Part shown: piece by piece, positions 17,804-27,416 of the stretch
Numbering within the stretch: position 1 is the first letter of the stretch
Layout of the letters: each line of letters begins with the position of its first letter
NCBI GenBank assembly: GCA_905480295.1
Contig: CAJQPW010000009.1
Coordinates: forward strand, 1 to 38,659
Source of the DNA: an uncultured Rhizobiaceae group bacterium
GTDB lineage: Bacteria; Pseudomonadota; Alphaproteobacteria; Rhizobiales; Rhizobiaceae
DNA length: 38,659 nt
Direction: 5' to 3'
Translations under genes and position numbers: made by a program
The notes under the pieces: model-generated
The model's input: only the letters and a program-made list of their open reading frames with translations
Told to the model about the DNA's origin: nothing
The model's database searches: none

Positions 17804-20755
17804 ATGAAGCGACACCCAATGTCCGAATCCTCCACGACTGAACAGCGCGACTATTCCGATACGCTGAACCTGCCAAAAACAGACTTTCCCATGCGCGCCG
17901 GCCTGCCCAAAAAAGAGCCGGAAACAATTGCGCGCTGGCAGCAGGAAAACCTGTATGAGCAGTTGCGCAAGGACGCTGCAGGCCGACCCAAATATGTGCT
18001 GCATGATGGCCCGCCCTATGCCAACGGCAATCTTCATATCGGGCACGCGCTCAACAAGATCCTGAAAGATGTGATTACCCGGTCGTTCCAGATGCGGGGA
18101 TTTGATTCCAACTATGTGCCCGGCTGGGATTGTCATGGCTTGCCGATCGAATGGAAAATCGAGGAGCAATATCGCGCCAAGGGCAAGAACAAGGACGAAG
18201 TTCCAATCAACGAATTTCGCCAGGAATGCCGCGAGTTTGCTTCCCATTGGGTTGGTGTGCAGACCGAGGAATTTTTGCGGCTGGGCGTGACCGGTGATTT
18301 CAAGCAGCCTTATCTGACGATGAATTTTGCAGCCGAAGCGATTATCGCCAGTGAGTTGATGAAATTTGCCCATACCGGACAGCTTTATCGCGGTTCCAAG
18401 CCGATCATGTGGAGCGTGGTGGAACGCACTGCTCTTGCTGAGGCTGAAATTGAATATGAAATGTATGAGAGTGACACGATCTGGACGAAGTTTCCGGTAA
18501 TCGGTGAAGGCGCTCTGTCCGATGCCTCCGTCGTGATCTGGACAACAACTCCGTGGACCATCCCGGGCAACCGGGCGGTGTGTTATTCAGACCGTATTTC
18601 CTATGGCCTGTATCAGATTGCATCTGCAGAAAATGATTTTGGGCCGCAGCCGGGTGATAAACTGATCTTTGCAGACAATCTTGCTGCAGAATGTGCTGCA
18701 AAGGCAAAAGTGGTTTTTGAACGGGTTGCAGACGTGTCTGCAAAGGAACTGGGGTCGGTGTCGCTTTCCCATCCGCTGGCCGCGATGAAGGTCGATGGCT
18801 ATGACTTTACCGTGCCCCTGTTGTGTGGCGATCATGTTACCGATGATGCGGGTACCGGCTTCGTGCACACGGCACCGGGCCATGGTCGCGATGACTTTGA
18901 AATCTGGATGGCAAGCGCCAAGCAAATTGACGCTATGGGGATCTCCACAACTATTCCCTTTACCGTTGATGACGGTGGATTTTACACCGAGGATGCCCCC
19001 GGATTTGTCGGCGCAAGGGTAATCGATGACAAGGGCAAAAAAGGTGATGCTAATCAGAAGGTTATAACGGCACTGATTGAGGCTGAAAACCTGTTTGCAC
19101 GGGGTCGGCTCAAGCACGAATATCCCCATTCGTGGCGGTCGAAAAAGCCGATCATTTTTCGCAACACACCACAATGGTTCGTTCATATGGACAAGGACGG
19201 CGTGTCCAACAAAGGGACTCTGCGCCAGACCGCATTGAGTGCGATTGACGATACGCGGTTTGTACCAGCTGCAGGGCAGAACCGATTGCGTGACATGATT
19301 GAAAAGCGCCCCGACTGGGTGCTGTCACGGCAACGGGCCTGGGGTGTGCCGATTTCCGTGTTTCGCAATGTCGAAACCGGACAGGTGATTCCGGGACCTG
19401 AATTTGCACATTCCGACGCGCTCATGGCCCGCATCAAGGACGTCTATGTTCAGGAAGGTGCCGATGCATGGTATGCGGACGGCGCAAAAGAACGCTTCCT
19501 GACGGGATTTGTTGATGATCTGGAACCCTGGGAAAAGGTCAACGATATTCTCGACGTCTGGTTTGATTCCGGTTCGACTCACGCTTTTTGTCTGAAACAG
19601 CGTCCCGATCTGAAATGGCCTGCTGATTTGTATCTGGAAGGGTCTGATCAGCATCGTGGATGGTTCCATTCTTCCCTGTTGGAATCGTCGGGTACACGGG
19701 GCCGTGCACCTTATGATGCCGTGCTGACCCATGGGTTCGTCATGGCCGAGGATGGCCGCAAAATGTCGAAGTCCCTCGGCAATGTGGTCACACCGCAGCA
19801 GGTTATCCAACAATCGGGCGCTGATATACTTCGCCTGTGGGTGGTGTCTGCCGACTATGCCGAAGATTTGCGTATCGGGCCGGAAATCCTGAAAACCGCC
19901 ATCGATGCCTATCGGAAATTGCGCAACAGCCTGCGCTGGATGCTGGGCACCTTGTCCCATGATGAGGGGGAAACGGTAGCGGTTGAATCGATGCCTGAAT
20001 TGGAACGTCTGATGCTGCATCGGCTATCCGAACTCGATGGTACGGTTAGAGAGGGCTATGATGCCTTTGATTTTAAGAAGGTTTTTGCGCAACTCAATAA
20101 TTTCATGAATGTTGAGTTATCGGCATTCTATTTCGATATTCGCAAAGACGCGCTCTACTGTGATGCGCCGTCATCGCTTCGCCGCAAAGCGTCCCTGCAG
20201 GTGGTTTCTCATCTGTTTGACTGCCTGACGGCCTGGTTGGCGCCGATGTTGTGTTTCACCATGGAAGAAGCGTGGCGGGAACGGTATCCGGACCGGGGAT
20301 CGGTCCATCTGCGTCAGTTTCCAGAAATTCCGCAGAATTGGCGAAATCAAGAGGTCGCTAAAAAGTGGCACAATGTCCGCAAGGTGCGCCGGGTGGTTAC
20401 CGGAGCGTTGGAAGTTGTTCGGCGTCTGGAAAAGACCGACCCGGATCACATTGGTTCGTCTTTGGAGGCTGCGCCGATCGTGCACGTCACGGATTCCACA
20501 TTGATGAGCGCGCTGGATGATCTCGATATGGCCGAAATCTGCATCACCAGTGATCTGACACTGAGTGAAGCTGCGGCACCTGCCGGAGCGTTCACTCTGG
20601 AGGAAGTTGCTGGAGTGGCTGTGGAAAACAAGAAAGCAGAGGGCGCTAAATGTGCCAGATCATGGCGTGTACTAACCGAAGTCGGTAGCGATAAGGATTA
20701 TCCAGACCTGAGTTTGCGTGACGCCGATGCGATGCGGGAACTCGAAGGTAAGTAG
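17804..20755 (+). CDS. ileS: Isoleucyl-tRNA synthetase
   Basis: IleRS charges tRNA-Ile and edits mischarged Val. Class I signatures are clear: H78-I-G-H81 in [20 protein letters not shown], the editing-domain block [16 protein letters not shown], the [16 protein letters not shown] region, and K653-M-S-K-S657. The anticodon-binding helices follow. At the C-terminus the usual zinc ribbon is degenerate: only KCARSW remains of the first Cys pair and the second pair is missing ([10 protein letters not shown]). Length 983 aa. A second ATG at 17819 (MSESSTTEQ) is an alternative start. Neither has a strong ribosome site. Confidence 0.98.
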   Translation: MKRHPMSESSTTEQRDYSDTLNLPKTDFPMRAGLPKKEPETIARWQQENLYEQLRKDAAGRPKYVLHDGPPYANGNLHIGHALNKILKDVITRSFQMRGFDSNYVPGWDCHGLPIEWKIEEQYRAKGKNKDEVPINEFRQECREFASHWVGVQTEEFLRLGVTGDFKQPYLTMNFAAEAIIASELMKFAHTGQLYRGSKPIMWSVVERTALAEAEIEYEMYESDTIWTKFPVIGEGALSDASVVIWTTTPWTIPGNRAVCYSDRISYGLYQIASAENDFGPQPGDKLIFADNLAAECAAKAKVVFERVADVSAKELGSVSLSHPLAAMKVDGYDFTVPLLCGDHVTDDAGTGFVHTAPGHGRDDFEIWMASAKQIDAMGISTTIPFTVDDGGFYTEDAPGFVGARVIDDKGKKGDANQKVITALIEAENLFARGRLKHEYPHSWRSKKPIIFRNTPQWFVHMDKDGVSNKGTLRQTALSAIDDTRFVPAAGQNRLRDMIEKRPDWVLSRQRAWGVPISVFRNVETGQVIPGPEFAHSDALMARIKDVYVQEGADAWYADGAKERFLTGFVDDLEPWEKVNDILDVWFDSGSTHAFCLKQRPDLKWPADLYLEGSDQHRGWFHSSLLESSGTRGRAPYDAVLTHGFVMAEDGRKMSKSLGNVVTPQQVIQQSGADILRLWVVSADYAEDLRIGPEILKTAIDAYRKLRNSLRWMLGTLSHDEGETVAVESMPELERLMLHRLSELDGTVREGYDAFDFKKVFAQLNNFMNVELSAFYFDIRKDALYCDAPSSLRRKASLQVVSHLFDCLTAWLAPMLCFTMEEAWRERYPDRGSVHLRQFPEIPQNWRNQEVAKKWHNVRKVRRVVTGALEVVRRLEKTDPDHIGSSLEAAPIVHVTDSTLMSALDDLDMAEICITSDLTLSEAAAPAGAFTLEEVAGVAVENKKAEGAKCARSWRVLTEVGSDKDYPDLSLRDADAMRELEGK

Positions 20756-21003
20756 TCTGTCGCTCGAGGCAAAACATTACGGTTAACCAATTTTTACCGG
20801 GAACCGTCCGATGCACTGGGAAATGTTGCATTGGGCGGAACATGGGTCTAAGATTTTCAGGTCGGATTCCCGCCACATTTTTCGGGCTTATCCGTTGGGA
20901 ACGGATGACGACGCGACCCATGCGTGCAATCGACGTGGTGTTTGTTGGTCAAAACGTTGCCAAATGGTTGGAAACCAGGCCTCAGGTCAAGGGTATTAAA
21001 GAT
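20756..21003 (+). other. Gap between ileS and the lipoprotein gene
   Basis: This 248-base stretch has no supported gene. The lipoprotein frame is open back to 20842, but the signal peptide starts at 21004. One imperfect 8-bp hairpin is visible (CCGATGCA at 20808-20815 with TGCATTGG at 20827-20834, one G-U pair). No T run follows it. The promoter of the lipoprotein gene probably lies here. Confidence 0.4.
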
Positions 21004-21675
21004 ATGAAGTTTCGGAGTTCACAAGCGTTAACAGGCATGGTTGCTTTGTCGCTGGCAGCTTTGCTTGCCGGTTGCTCAGGCAACACCTACGGAACCGGCG
21101 TCTCGTCGGAAAAGCAATTGCTGAAAGATGTAACGTCGCTGGTTTCGCTGGGATCCGCCGACGATAAACCGCGCATTTCTTACAATTCCCGCCCCAAATT
21201 GGTGAAAGCCCCTCAGGTGGCTGCTTTGCCGACTCCGGCTGAAACAATTACTGGAGACGCTGGATACTTTCCCGAGGATCCCGAACTGAAGCGAAAGCGC
21301 CTGCTCGAACAATTGGAGAATGGTGATGGTTTGGATGAAGCTGAATTGTCTCCAGAAATCGTTGCCATGCGACAGGAATCGCTTGAGCGTTCGCGCCGTG
21401 ATGCTTTGACGAAGATCGACAAGGAAGAGTGCGATCATATGTGCGATGTTCTTGAATCGCAAGAAGTCAGAAAACGCATGCTCGAGAAAAAGAATCCGGA
21501 ACGTGAGTTGAACGGGGTCAAGAAACGTCGTTATCTCACCGAGCCGCCGGATGAATACCGCACACCGGCCGAGACGGCTGAAATTGGCGTTGTCGGCGAA
21601 GAGGAAACAACCGAGAACGGTGCTGTGATTAAAAAGAAGAAAAAATCACTTTTGGGCAGCATATTCGGCGGCTGA
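21004..21675 (+). CDS. Outer-membrane or periplasmic lipoprotein of unknown function
   Basis: The 223-residue protein begins MKFRSSQALTGMVALSLAAL and has a lipobox L-L-A-G-C (Cys at about residue 23), so it should be lipidated after signal peptidase II cleavage. The mature part is polar and charged, with many Glu/Arg/Lys residues and predicted helices around 95-160 (KRKRLLEQLENGDG; EECDHMCDVLESQEVRKRML). There is a Cys pair near residues 142-146 (ECDHMCD) that might bind metal or form a disulfide. It ends in a Lys-rich run (KKKKKS) and GSIFGG. I do not recognise a family. The start at 21004 is chosen for the signal peptide and an AAGGGT upstream. The gene is convergent with tadA, with two bases between the stops. 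Confidence 0.82.
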   Translation: MKFRSSQALTGMVALSLAALLAGCSGNTYGTGVSSEKQLLKDVTSLVSLGSADDKPRISYNSRPKLVKAPQVAALPTPAETITGDAGYFPEDPELKRKRLLEQLENGDGLDEAELSPEIVAMRQESLERSRRDALTKIDKEECDHMCDVLESQEVRKRMLEKKNPERELNGVKKRRYLTEPPDEYRTPAETAEIGVVGEEETTENGAVIKKKKKSLLGSIFGG

Positions 21676-21677
21676 TT

Positions 21678-22121
21678 TCAGCGTCTTTCCTTAAAAAATT
21701 CCTTGAGCATCGCGCTGGACGAACTTTCGGCCATACCCGAATAGCAATCTGGTTGATGGTGACAACTGGCCTGTTTGAAAAACTGTACGCCGTTATCCAC
21801 TGCTCCCCCCTTTTCGTCGGCTGCCCCGAAATACAATCGCCGAATTCGGGCAAAGGAAATGGCACCGGCACACATGGTGCAGGGTTCCAGGGTAACGTAG
21901 AGATCACAGTCCGTCAGCCGTTGGTTTTCGAGTGTGGAACAGGCCTGACGAATGGCAAGAATCTCGGCATGCGCACTGGGATCGTTTAATTCAATCGTTC
22001 GGTTTCCTGCCCGGGCGATCACCTTGCCTTTGCGCACGATCACGGCGCCGATGGGCACTTCGCCCCGTTCCGCGGCTGATAGAGCCTCTTCCAGGGCCAG
22101 ATCCATGAATCCTGTGGTCAA
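21678..22121 (-). CDS. tadA: tRNA-specific adenosine deaminase TadA
   Basis: TadA converts A34 to inosine in tRNA-Arg(ACG) so that one tRNA reads three codons. The zinc site is H-A-E (SAHAEILA) with the catalytic Glu, and P-C-T-M-C (LEPCTMCAG). The N-terminal FMDLALEEALSAAERGEVPIGAVIV matches the family. The start given is a TTG with GAGGAG about five bases upstream. An in-frame ATG at 22106 would cut five residues but lies about 20 bases from that ribosome site. Length 147 aa. It is divergent from rluB, with 80 bases between the two starts holding both promoters. Confidence 0.95.
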   Translation of the reverse strand: MTTGFMDLALEEALSAAERGEVPIGAVIVRKGKVIARAGNRTIELNDPSAHAEILAIRQACSTLENQRLTDCDLYVTLEPCTMCAGAISFARIRRLYFGAADEKGGAVDNGVQFFKQASCHHQPDCYSGMAESSSSAMLKEFFKERR

Positions 22122-22201
22122 ATTCGCTCCTCTTTGTCGGATTGCACCATGAAAGTTGATCGCCCCTCGCGCAATAGGTGTCAGGGTGATAGGAAGCGGC
22201 T

Positions 22202-23188
22202 ATGAGCGACAAAAAACAAAAGAAACCAACAAACCTGGAGGAGAAGGATCATCCGCAACCGGGTGTTCCTGCTGCTGGTGAGCGCATCGCCAAACGAATG
22301 GCCCGGGCCGGCCTGTGTTCGCGCCGTGATGCCGAACGCTGGATCGCCGACGGTCGAGTTGCTGTAAACGGCAAAGTACTCAAAACCCCTGCCTGTGTAG
22401 TGACAAGTGAAGATCGCATTGAGGTTGATGGCGCGGCGCTGCCGACGTCTGAGCGGACAAGACTTTGGTTGTATCACAAACGTTCTGGCCTGGTGACGAC
22501 GGACAAGGACCCGGAAGGGCGAAAGACAGTATTTGCCGCGCTGCCGGAAACCCTGCCAAGAGTATTGTCCGTGGGACGTCTGGACATCAATACGGAAGGC
22601 CTGCTTTTGCTGACCAATGATGGTGGCCTGTCCCGTGCGCTTGAACTGCCGACCACGGGTTGGTTGCGGCGATATCGGGTTCGTGCCCATGGCAGTGTGA
22701 CGCAGGAAGCCCTCGATGGATTGAAAGAAGGGATCGCCGTCGACGGCGTGTTGTATGGATCTATCGAAGCAGAACTGGAACGCCAGCAGGGCAGTAATGT
22801 TTGGATTACATTCGCCATGCGAGAGGGCAAAAACCGCGAAGTTAAAAATGTCTTGTCGTCGCTTGGGCTGAATGTGAATCGCTTGATACGAATTTCCTAC
22901 GGCCCTTTCCAACTCGATGACCTGGAACCTGGTGAAGTGCGTGAGGTTCGGGGAAGAACGCTGCGTGATCAACTTGGCAGCAAGTTGATTGAGCAGTCCG
23001 GGGCCAATTTCGATGCTCCCTTGCATGTTGAACCGGCCAAAAAAACACCACCGGCCACCAAGAAAGAGAAAACCAAAGGGCGGCGTGCCAAAGTGGACCC
23101 GCTCAGCCGGTTGGATACTAAAAGGCGGCCGGAAACGGGCTCAGGCAAATCAAAAAAGGTAAACCGCAATGCGGATCGTCGGCGGTAG
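22202..23188 (+). CDS. rluB: 23S rRNA pseudouridine synthase, RsuA/RluB family
   Basis: This enzyme makes pseudouridine in the large-subunit rRNA (U2605 in the E. coli RluB case). An S4 RNA-binding domain (ERIAKRMARAGLCSRRDAER, about residues 22-85) precedes the catalytic domain with the signature VGRLDINTEGLLLLTNDG, where the catalytic Asp lies in R-L-D. Another family block is MREGKNREVKNVLSSLGL. The protein is extended at both ends by Lys/Arg-rich low-complexity tails (MSDKKQKKP at the start; from about residue 278 to the end), likely for RNA contact. The last 20 bases overlap rsmD in another frame, so two rRNA-modifying enzymes are coupled. RluB is the likeliest specificity. RluE/RluF or RsuA cannot be excluded. 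Confidence 0.9.
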   Translation: MSDKKQKKPTNLEEKDHPQPGVPAAGERIAKRMARAGLCSRRDAERWIADGRVAVNGKVLKTPACVVTSEDRIEVDGAALPTSERTRLWLYHKRSGLVTTDKDPEGRKTVFAALPETLPRVLSVGRLDINTEGLLLLTNDGGLSRALELPTTGWLRRYRVRAHGSVTQEALDGLKEGIAVDGVLYGSIEAELERQQGSNVWITFAMREGKNREVKNVLSSLGLNVNRLIRISYGPFQLDDLEPGEVREVRGRTLRDQLGSKLIEQSGANFDAPLHVEPAKKTPPATKKEKTKGRRAKVDPLSRLDTKRRPETGSGKSKKVNRNADRRR

Positions 23189-23723
23189 CTTGCGCGGACG
23201 CAAACTGGCAACACCGAAAAGTGATGCCATTCGTCCGACAACAGACCGTAACCGGGAAAGCCTGTTCAATATTCTCAATCACACATGGCCTGATCAGCTC
23301 AGGGGCAGGGTACTCGATTGTTTTGCCGGGACCGGCGCTCTGGGACTGGAAGCGCTTTCCAGGGGAGCAGAATGCTGTGTGTTCATCGAAAAGAACGCAC
23401 AGGGTCTGGCGCTGATCAACAGCAACATTGCCACATTTGGCCTGCAGGATCGCAGCAAGGTTGTTCGGGGCAATGCGGTCAACCCCGGACCGGTGGTCGA
23501 TGTCGGTCCGTTCGATCTGATTTTTGCAGACCCGCCCTATGGGCAAGGATTGGGTGTTGATGCCGCGGCTGCCCTGTTGGCTCACAATTGGGTCGCGGAG
23601 GGAGCGATTTTTGTGTTGGAAGAAAAGATAGGTTTTTTGCCAGACGGTCTGGAGGGGTTTGAACAGCACGATCAGCGAAGCATGGGGGATACGTCTATCG
23701 GCATATTTCGGCGTGCTGTGTGA
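23169..23723 (+). CDS. rsmD: 16S rRNA (guanine966-N2)-methyltransferase
   Basis: RsmD methylates G966 of 16S rRNA near the P site using SAM. Features: MRIVGGSLRGRKL at the N-terminus, RPTTDRNRESLFNIL, the SAM-binding motif VLDCFAGTGALGLEALSRGA (about residues 48-67), and the catalytic D-P-P-Y in LIFADPPYG (about 120). Length 184 aa is normal. The start lies inside the end of rluB (20-base overlap), which fixes the ATG and implies translational coupling. Confidence 0.95.
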   Translation: MRIVGGSLRGRKLATPKSDAIRPTTDRNRESLFNILNHTWPDQLRGRVLDCFAGTGALGLEALSRGAECCVFIEKNAQGLALINSNIATFGLQDRSKVVRGNAVNPGPVVDVGPFDLIFADPPYGQGLGVDAAAALLAHNWVAEGAIFVLEEKIGFLPDGLEGFEQHDQRSMGDTSIGIFRRAV

Positions 23724-23820
23724 TCGATGACGAAAAATTAAAGTGCATCTTTTTGAAGCCAACCTATATCCTGTCACGTAACTGATTTTACCAACACTTT
23801 GAAGCAAAAGTGAGAACCGA

Positions 23821-25230
23821 ATGAATTCGCCGAAATCACGCACCAAACTCGCTGCGATTGCCTTACTCGCCATCACCGGCGGTTGGGCCGCGACATCCCT
23901 GCTTTCAACAACCCAGATGACCGCCTTCGCTGCCAGCGAAAAAACCGGCCCGGAAGTCACCTCGTTTTTTCTGGAAAATGGCCTGCAGGTTGTGGTGATT
24001 CCAGACCGCAGAGCGCCGGTCGTTACTCATATGATCTGGTACCGAGCGGGGTCCGCTGACGAGCCGCCGGGTAAATCAGGCATTGCCCATTACCTTGAAC
24101 ACCTGATGTTCAAGGGGACCAAGACAACTAAAAATGGTGAATTTTCGTCCCGGGTAGCGGCCATCGGCGGACAGGAAAACGCATTCACCTCGACAGACTA
24201 TACCGGTTATTTCCAGCGGGTTACCCCAGAAGCGCTGGAAGACATGATGACGCTTGAGGCGGATCGCATGGAAAACCTGGTTTTGACCAATGAAATCATT
24301 ATCCCCGAGCGTGACGTCGTTCAGGAAGAACGAAACGCACGTACAGAAAGCAATCCGGGCTCGCTGCTGCGTGAAGCGATGGCGGCTGCACTTTACCAAA
24401 ATCACCCTTATGGGATTCCGATTATCGGTTGGCAGCATGAAGTCAACGCGCTGGACAAAGACGACGCCATTGCGTTTTACGACAAATTTTACACCCCCAA
24501 TAACGCCATTGTCGTCGTAGCGGGGGACGTTGACGTCGAAACGGTGCGCAGGCTCTCCAAAAAGACCTATGGAGTGGTCAAGCGCCGAGCAGAACCGGGC
24601 ACGCGCAAACGGCCAACAGAGCCGCCACCACGCGCAGCGCGTCGCATAGATATGGCTGATGCCAGGGTTCGCACCCCCTCCTTCCAGCGTCTCTATCTGG
24701 TGCCATCTTATAATTCCGATCAGGATGGAGAAGCAGAAGCTCTTGAAATTCTGGGAGAATTGCTTGGTGGAGGTTCAACCAGCCGGTTGTACAAGTCGCT
24801 GGTTATTGAGCAGAAACTGGCGACCAGCGCGGGTTCCTGGTACCAGGGCGGGTCGTTGGATGACACCCAGTTCGGTTTCTATGGCTCTCCCCGCGGTGAT
24901 GTAACTCTTGCTGCACTGGAAGAGGCGACTGAAAAGGAAATCGCAAAACTGTTGAAAGATGGGGTGACGGAGGCCGAGGTCAAACGCACCCAGAGCCGTC
25001 TGATCAAGCAGTCCACTTTCTCCCAGGACAGTCAATCTTCGCTTGCCCGTATATATGGTGGCTCGCTGATGTTGGGGTTGACGATTGAAGACATTGAATC
25101 ATGGCCGGACCGTATTCGCGCTGTGACCGTTGAATCCGTCAACAAGGCTGCAAAGACCTATTTGCAGAAGAAGCGCTCCGTGACCGGGTTTCTGACGCCG
25201 GAAACCCACACCCATGGCAAGGAAGGTTAG
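23821..25230 (+). CDS. Exported M16 family zinc metallopeptidase (active subunit)
   Basis: This is a periplasmic insulinase-type peptidase. The inverted zinc motif H-x-x-E-H is H90-Y-L-E93-H94, with the third ligand probably E170 (76 residues later, in VVQEERNARTE). The N-terminus is a signal peptide or anchor (KLAAIALLAITGGWAATSLL, then A-F-A-A). The second M16 domain follows from about residue 215. Length 469 aa is typical for the half-size members that pair with a partner. The next gene encodes an M16 protein without zinc ligands, which is the usual active/inactive heterodimer arrangement as in mitochondrial processing peptidase. The ATG follows GAGAA. Substrates are unknown. Confidence 0.95.
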   Translation: MNSPKSRTKLAAIALLAITGGWAATSLLSTTQMTAFAASEKTGPEVTSFFLENGLQVVVIPDRRAPVVTHMIWYRAGSADEPPGKSGIAHYLEHLMFKGTKTTKNGEFSSRVAAIGGQENAFTSTDYTGYFQRVTPEALEDMMTLEADRMENLVLTNEIIIPERDVVQEERNARTESNPGSLLREAMAAALYQNHPYGIPIIGWQHEVNALDKDDAIAFYDKFYTPNNAIVVVAGDVDVETVRRLSKKTYGVVKRRAEPGTRKRPTEPPPRAARRIDMADARVRTPSFQRLYLVPSYNSDQDGEAEALEILGELLGGGSTSRLYKSLVIEQKLATSAGSWYQGGSLDDTQFGFYGSPRGDVTLAALEEATEKEIAKLLKDGVTEAEVKRTQSRLIKQSTFSQDSQSSLARIYGGSLMLGLTIEDIESWPDRIRAVTVESVNKAAKTYLQKKRSVTGFLTPETHTHGKEG

Positions 25231-25234
25231 TGAC

Positions 25235-26560
25235 ATGAGTATTTTTAGTATGCGACTCACTCCAACAGTAGTCCTTGCCGCCGGTGTCTGGCTCATCAGT
25301 GCATCTGTCTCGACCGTGTTTGCCGTCGACATCAAATCGGTGACCAGCGAAAGGGGCATCAAAGCCCTTTTGGTTGAAGACTACACCGTTCCGCTGGTGG
25401 CGATTTCTTATTCTTTCAAAGGTGGCAGTGCTCAGGACCGGGCAGGCAAAGAAGGTACGGCACAATTGTTGACCAACACGTTGGACGAGGGGGCTGGGCC
25501 CATCGACAGCCAGACCTTCCAGGTCCGGTTGCAGGACAATGGCATGTCCTATTCATTCAATGCGGGCTATGATTCCTTTTCCGGCGGCATCAAGACGCTC
25601 AAAAGCGAGACCGCTGATGCTTTCGAATTATTGCGTCTGATGCTGAATGAACCGCGTTTTGATGTCGAACCGGTCGATCGGATGAAAGCTTCCAGGCTCA
25701 ACCGGCTGAAGGGGCAGGAAACCAATCCCCGGTCAATCGCAGGCAAGGCGTTTCGGGAATCTGTCTTTGCCGGTCATCCCTATAGCCGTCCCGGGGAAGG
25801 CACACTCCAAACCATGGCTGATATCGGACCGGCCGATCTGGAAGATTTCCGCAAACGAGTGTTTGCCCGTGACAATCTGGTGGTCGGTGTTGTCGGTGCT
25901 ATCAGTGCAGAGGAAACCCGTGCAATGCTGGACCAGGTGTTCGGCGAATTGCCCGAAAAGGCCAGTTTGACTCCGGTGCCTGAAGTGGAGCCAAAGGTCG
26001 GCGAGGTCAATCACATCGAATTCGCCACACCGCAGACCAACATCCGAATTGCTCTGCCCGGCATCAAGCGAGAGGACCCGGACTTTTTTGCCGGGTATCT
26101 GGCCAATTATGTGTTGGGTGGCGGTTCGTTTTCTTCGCGACTCTACAGCGAGGTGCGTGAAAAACGGGGTCTGGCTTACGGCGTTTATTCCTATCTTGGC
26201 ACCTATGATCACGCCGGTATTGTTGGCAGTGGATCGGCAACGCGCGCCGACAGGTCGCAACAGACTGTTGACGTGATGCTGGCCGAATTCGAACGCATGG
26301 CCAAAGAGGGTCCTACGGCTGAAGAGTTGGAAAAGGCGAAAAAATACATCAAGGGCAGTTACGCGATCGCCAATCTGGATACATCGGGGAAGATTGCGTC
26401 AGTGTTGGTTGCTATTCAGAATCTGGGCCTCGGCGTGGACTATATCGACAAGCGCGCTGATTACATCGAGGCGGTAACACTGGAAGACGCCAAACGGGTT
26501 TCTGCAAAACTCTTTGGCGGCAAACCGACAGTCATCACCGTGGGGCGAAAGGTAAAATGA
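25235..26560 (+). CDS. Exported M16 family protein, inactive partner
   Basis: This is an M16-fold protein that lacks the zinc site: where the partner has A-H-Y-L-E-H it has A-Q-L-L-T-N, so all three ligand/catalytic residues are replaced. It keeps the substrate-binding Arg/Tyr region in the C-terminal half (LYSEVREKRGLAYGVYSYLG). A signal peptide is present (VVLAAGVWLISASVSTVFA). The frame is open from 25214, but the ATG at 25235 has AAGGAAGG eight bases upstream. Length 441 aa. It starts five bases after the active subunit's stop and overlaps the next gene by ATGA. It most likely forms a heterodimer with the upstream peptidase and helps hold unfolded substrates. Confidence 0.93.
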   Translation: MSIFSMRLTPTVVLAAGVWLISASVSTVFAVDIKSVTSERGIKALLVEDYTVPLVAISYSFKGGSAQDRAGKEGTAQLLTNTLDEGAGPIDSQTFQVRLQDNGMSYSFNAGYDSFSGGIKTLKSETADAFELLRLMLNEPRFDVEPVDRMKASRLNRLKGQETNPRSIAGKAFRESVFAGHPYSRPGEGTLQTMADIGPADLEDFRKRVFARDNLVVGVVGAISAEETRAMLDQVFGELPEKASLTPVPEVEPKVGEVNHIEFATPQTNIRIALPGIKREDPDFFAGYLANYVLGGGSFSSRLYSEVREKRGLAYGVYSYLGTYDHAGIVGSGSATRADRSQQTVDVMLAEFERMAKEGPTAEELEKAKKYIKGSYAIANLDTSGKIASVLVAIQNLGLGVDYIDKRADYIEAVTLEDAKRVSAKLFGGKPTVITVGRKVK

Positions 26561-27399
26561 CCGAACCGACACTCGCCATTGCGTTCGGTGGTGGCGGTGC
26601 TCGTGGTTTGGCGCATATCCATGTCATCAAGGCATTGGAGGAACTTGGGGTTAAACCGGTTGCCATTTCCGGCACATCCATCGGCTCCATCATGGGTGCC
26701 GGTCTGGCATCGGGAATGGATGCAAACGACATTCGGAACTTTGCAATCGACACACTAACCGATCCCAGCGAAGTTCTGTCCCGGTTCTGGAGCATGCGGC
26801 CTGCCAAGATAGGTGAAATTTTTTCCCCGCCCCGCGCGATGTTGGGAAATGTTAATCCAATCAAAGCGGTGCGGGCCTTTCTTCCTGAACAGATTCCGGC
26901 CCGTTTTGAAGACCTTGGGATTGCTCTGCAGACAGTGGCAACGGATTTTTATGGGCAAAAGCCCGTAATTCACGATGCGGGTGATCTGATTGAGGCATTG
27001 GGGGCATCGTCTGCGTTGCCCGCGATATTCAAGCCCGTTCAGAGGGACGGAATGAGTCTGGTGGACGGAGGTCTGGTCAATGCCGTTCCCTATGAATTGC
27101 TGTTTGACAAGGCCGACATTGTGGTTGCTGTGGACGTTGTTGGCGGCCCGGTTCGGTCTCGCCGAGAAACCCCAACGCGCCTTGAAGCGCTTGCCGGAGC
27201 AAGCCAGTTGATGATGCAGGCGACCACGCAATTGAAGCGAAGAATGCAGCCTCCAGCCGCTTTCATAACTCCACCTGTTGGAGGCATCGCGGTTCTGGAT
27301 TTCTATAAAGCGCGTTCGATCCTCGACGATACGATTGCGACGGTTGAGCTCACCAAACGGGCGGTAGAAGAGGCTTATGTTTCGAAGCGCAAAGGGTAG
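26557..27399 (+). CDS. Patatin-like phospholipase, RssA type
   Basis: This is a serine hydrolase of the patatin family. The oxyanion-hole motif G-G-G-G-A-R-G is at residues 11-17, the nucleophile is S41 in G-T-S41-I-G, and the catalytic Asp is D170 in V-D-G-G. The protein is 280 aa, single-domain, without a signal peptide, so it acts in the cytoplasm or at the inner face of the membrane on acyl esters of phospholipids. Its ATG overlaps the stop of the inactive M16 gene (ATGA), so it is co-expressed with the M16 pair. The link between a cytosolic lipase and periplasmic peptidases is not explained by sequence. It is convergent with the MATE gene. Confidence 0.92.
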   Translation: MTEPTLAIAFGGGGARGLAHIHVIKALEELGVKPVAISGTSIGSIMGAGLASGMDANDIRNFAIDTLTDPSEVLSRFWSMRPAKIGEIFSPPRAMLGNVNPIKAVRAFLPEQIPARFEDLGIALQTVATDFYGQKPVIHDAGDLIEALGASSALPAIFKPVQRDGMSLVDGGLVNAVPYELLFDKADIVVAVDVVGGPVRSRRETPTRLEALAGASQLMMQATTQLKRRMQPPAAFITPPVGGIAVLDFYKARSILDDTIATVELTKRAVEEAYVSKRKG

Positions 27400-27416
27400 C
27401 CTGATCGGCTATTTTC
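27397..27416. terminator. Possible weak bidirectional terminator
   Basis: TAGCC (27397-27401) pairs with GGCTA (27407-27411) around five bases, followed by TTTTC on the plus strand. The hairpin is made of the two facing stop codons of the convergent patatin and MATE genes. The stem is short, so function is uncertain. Confidence 0.3.
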
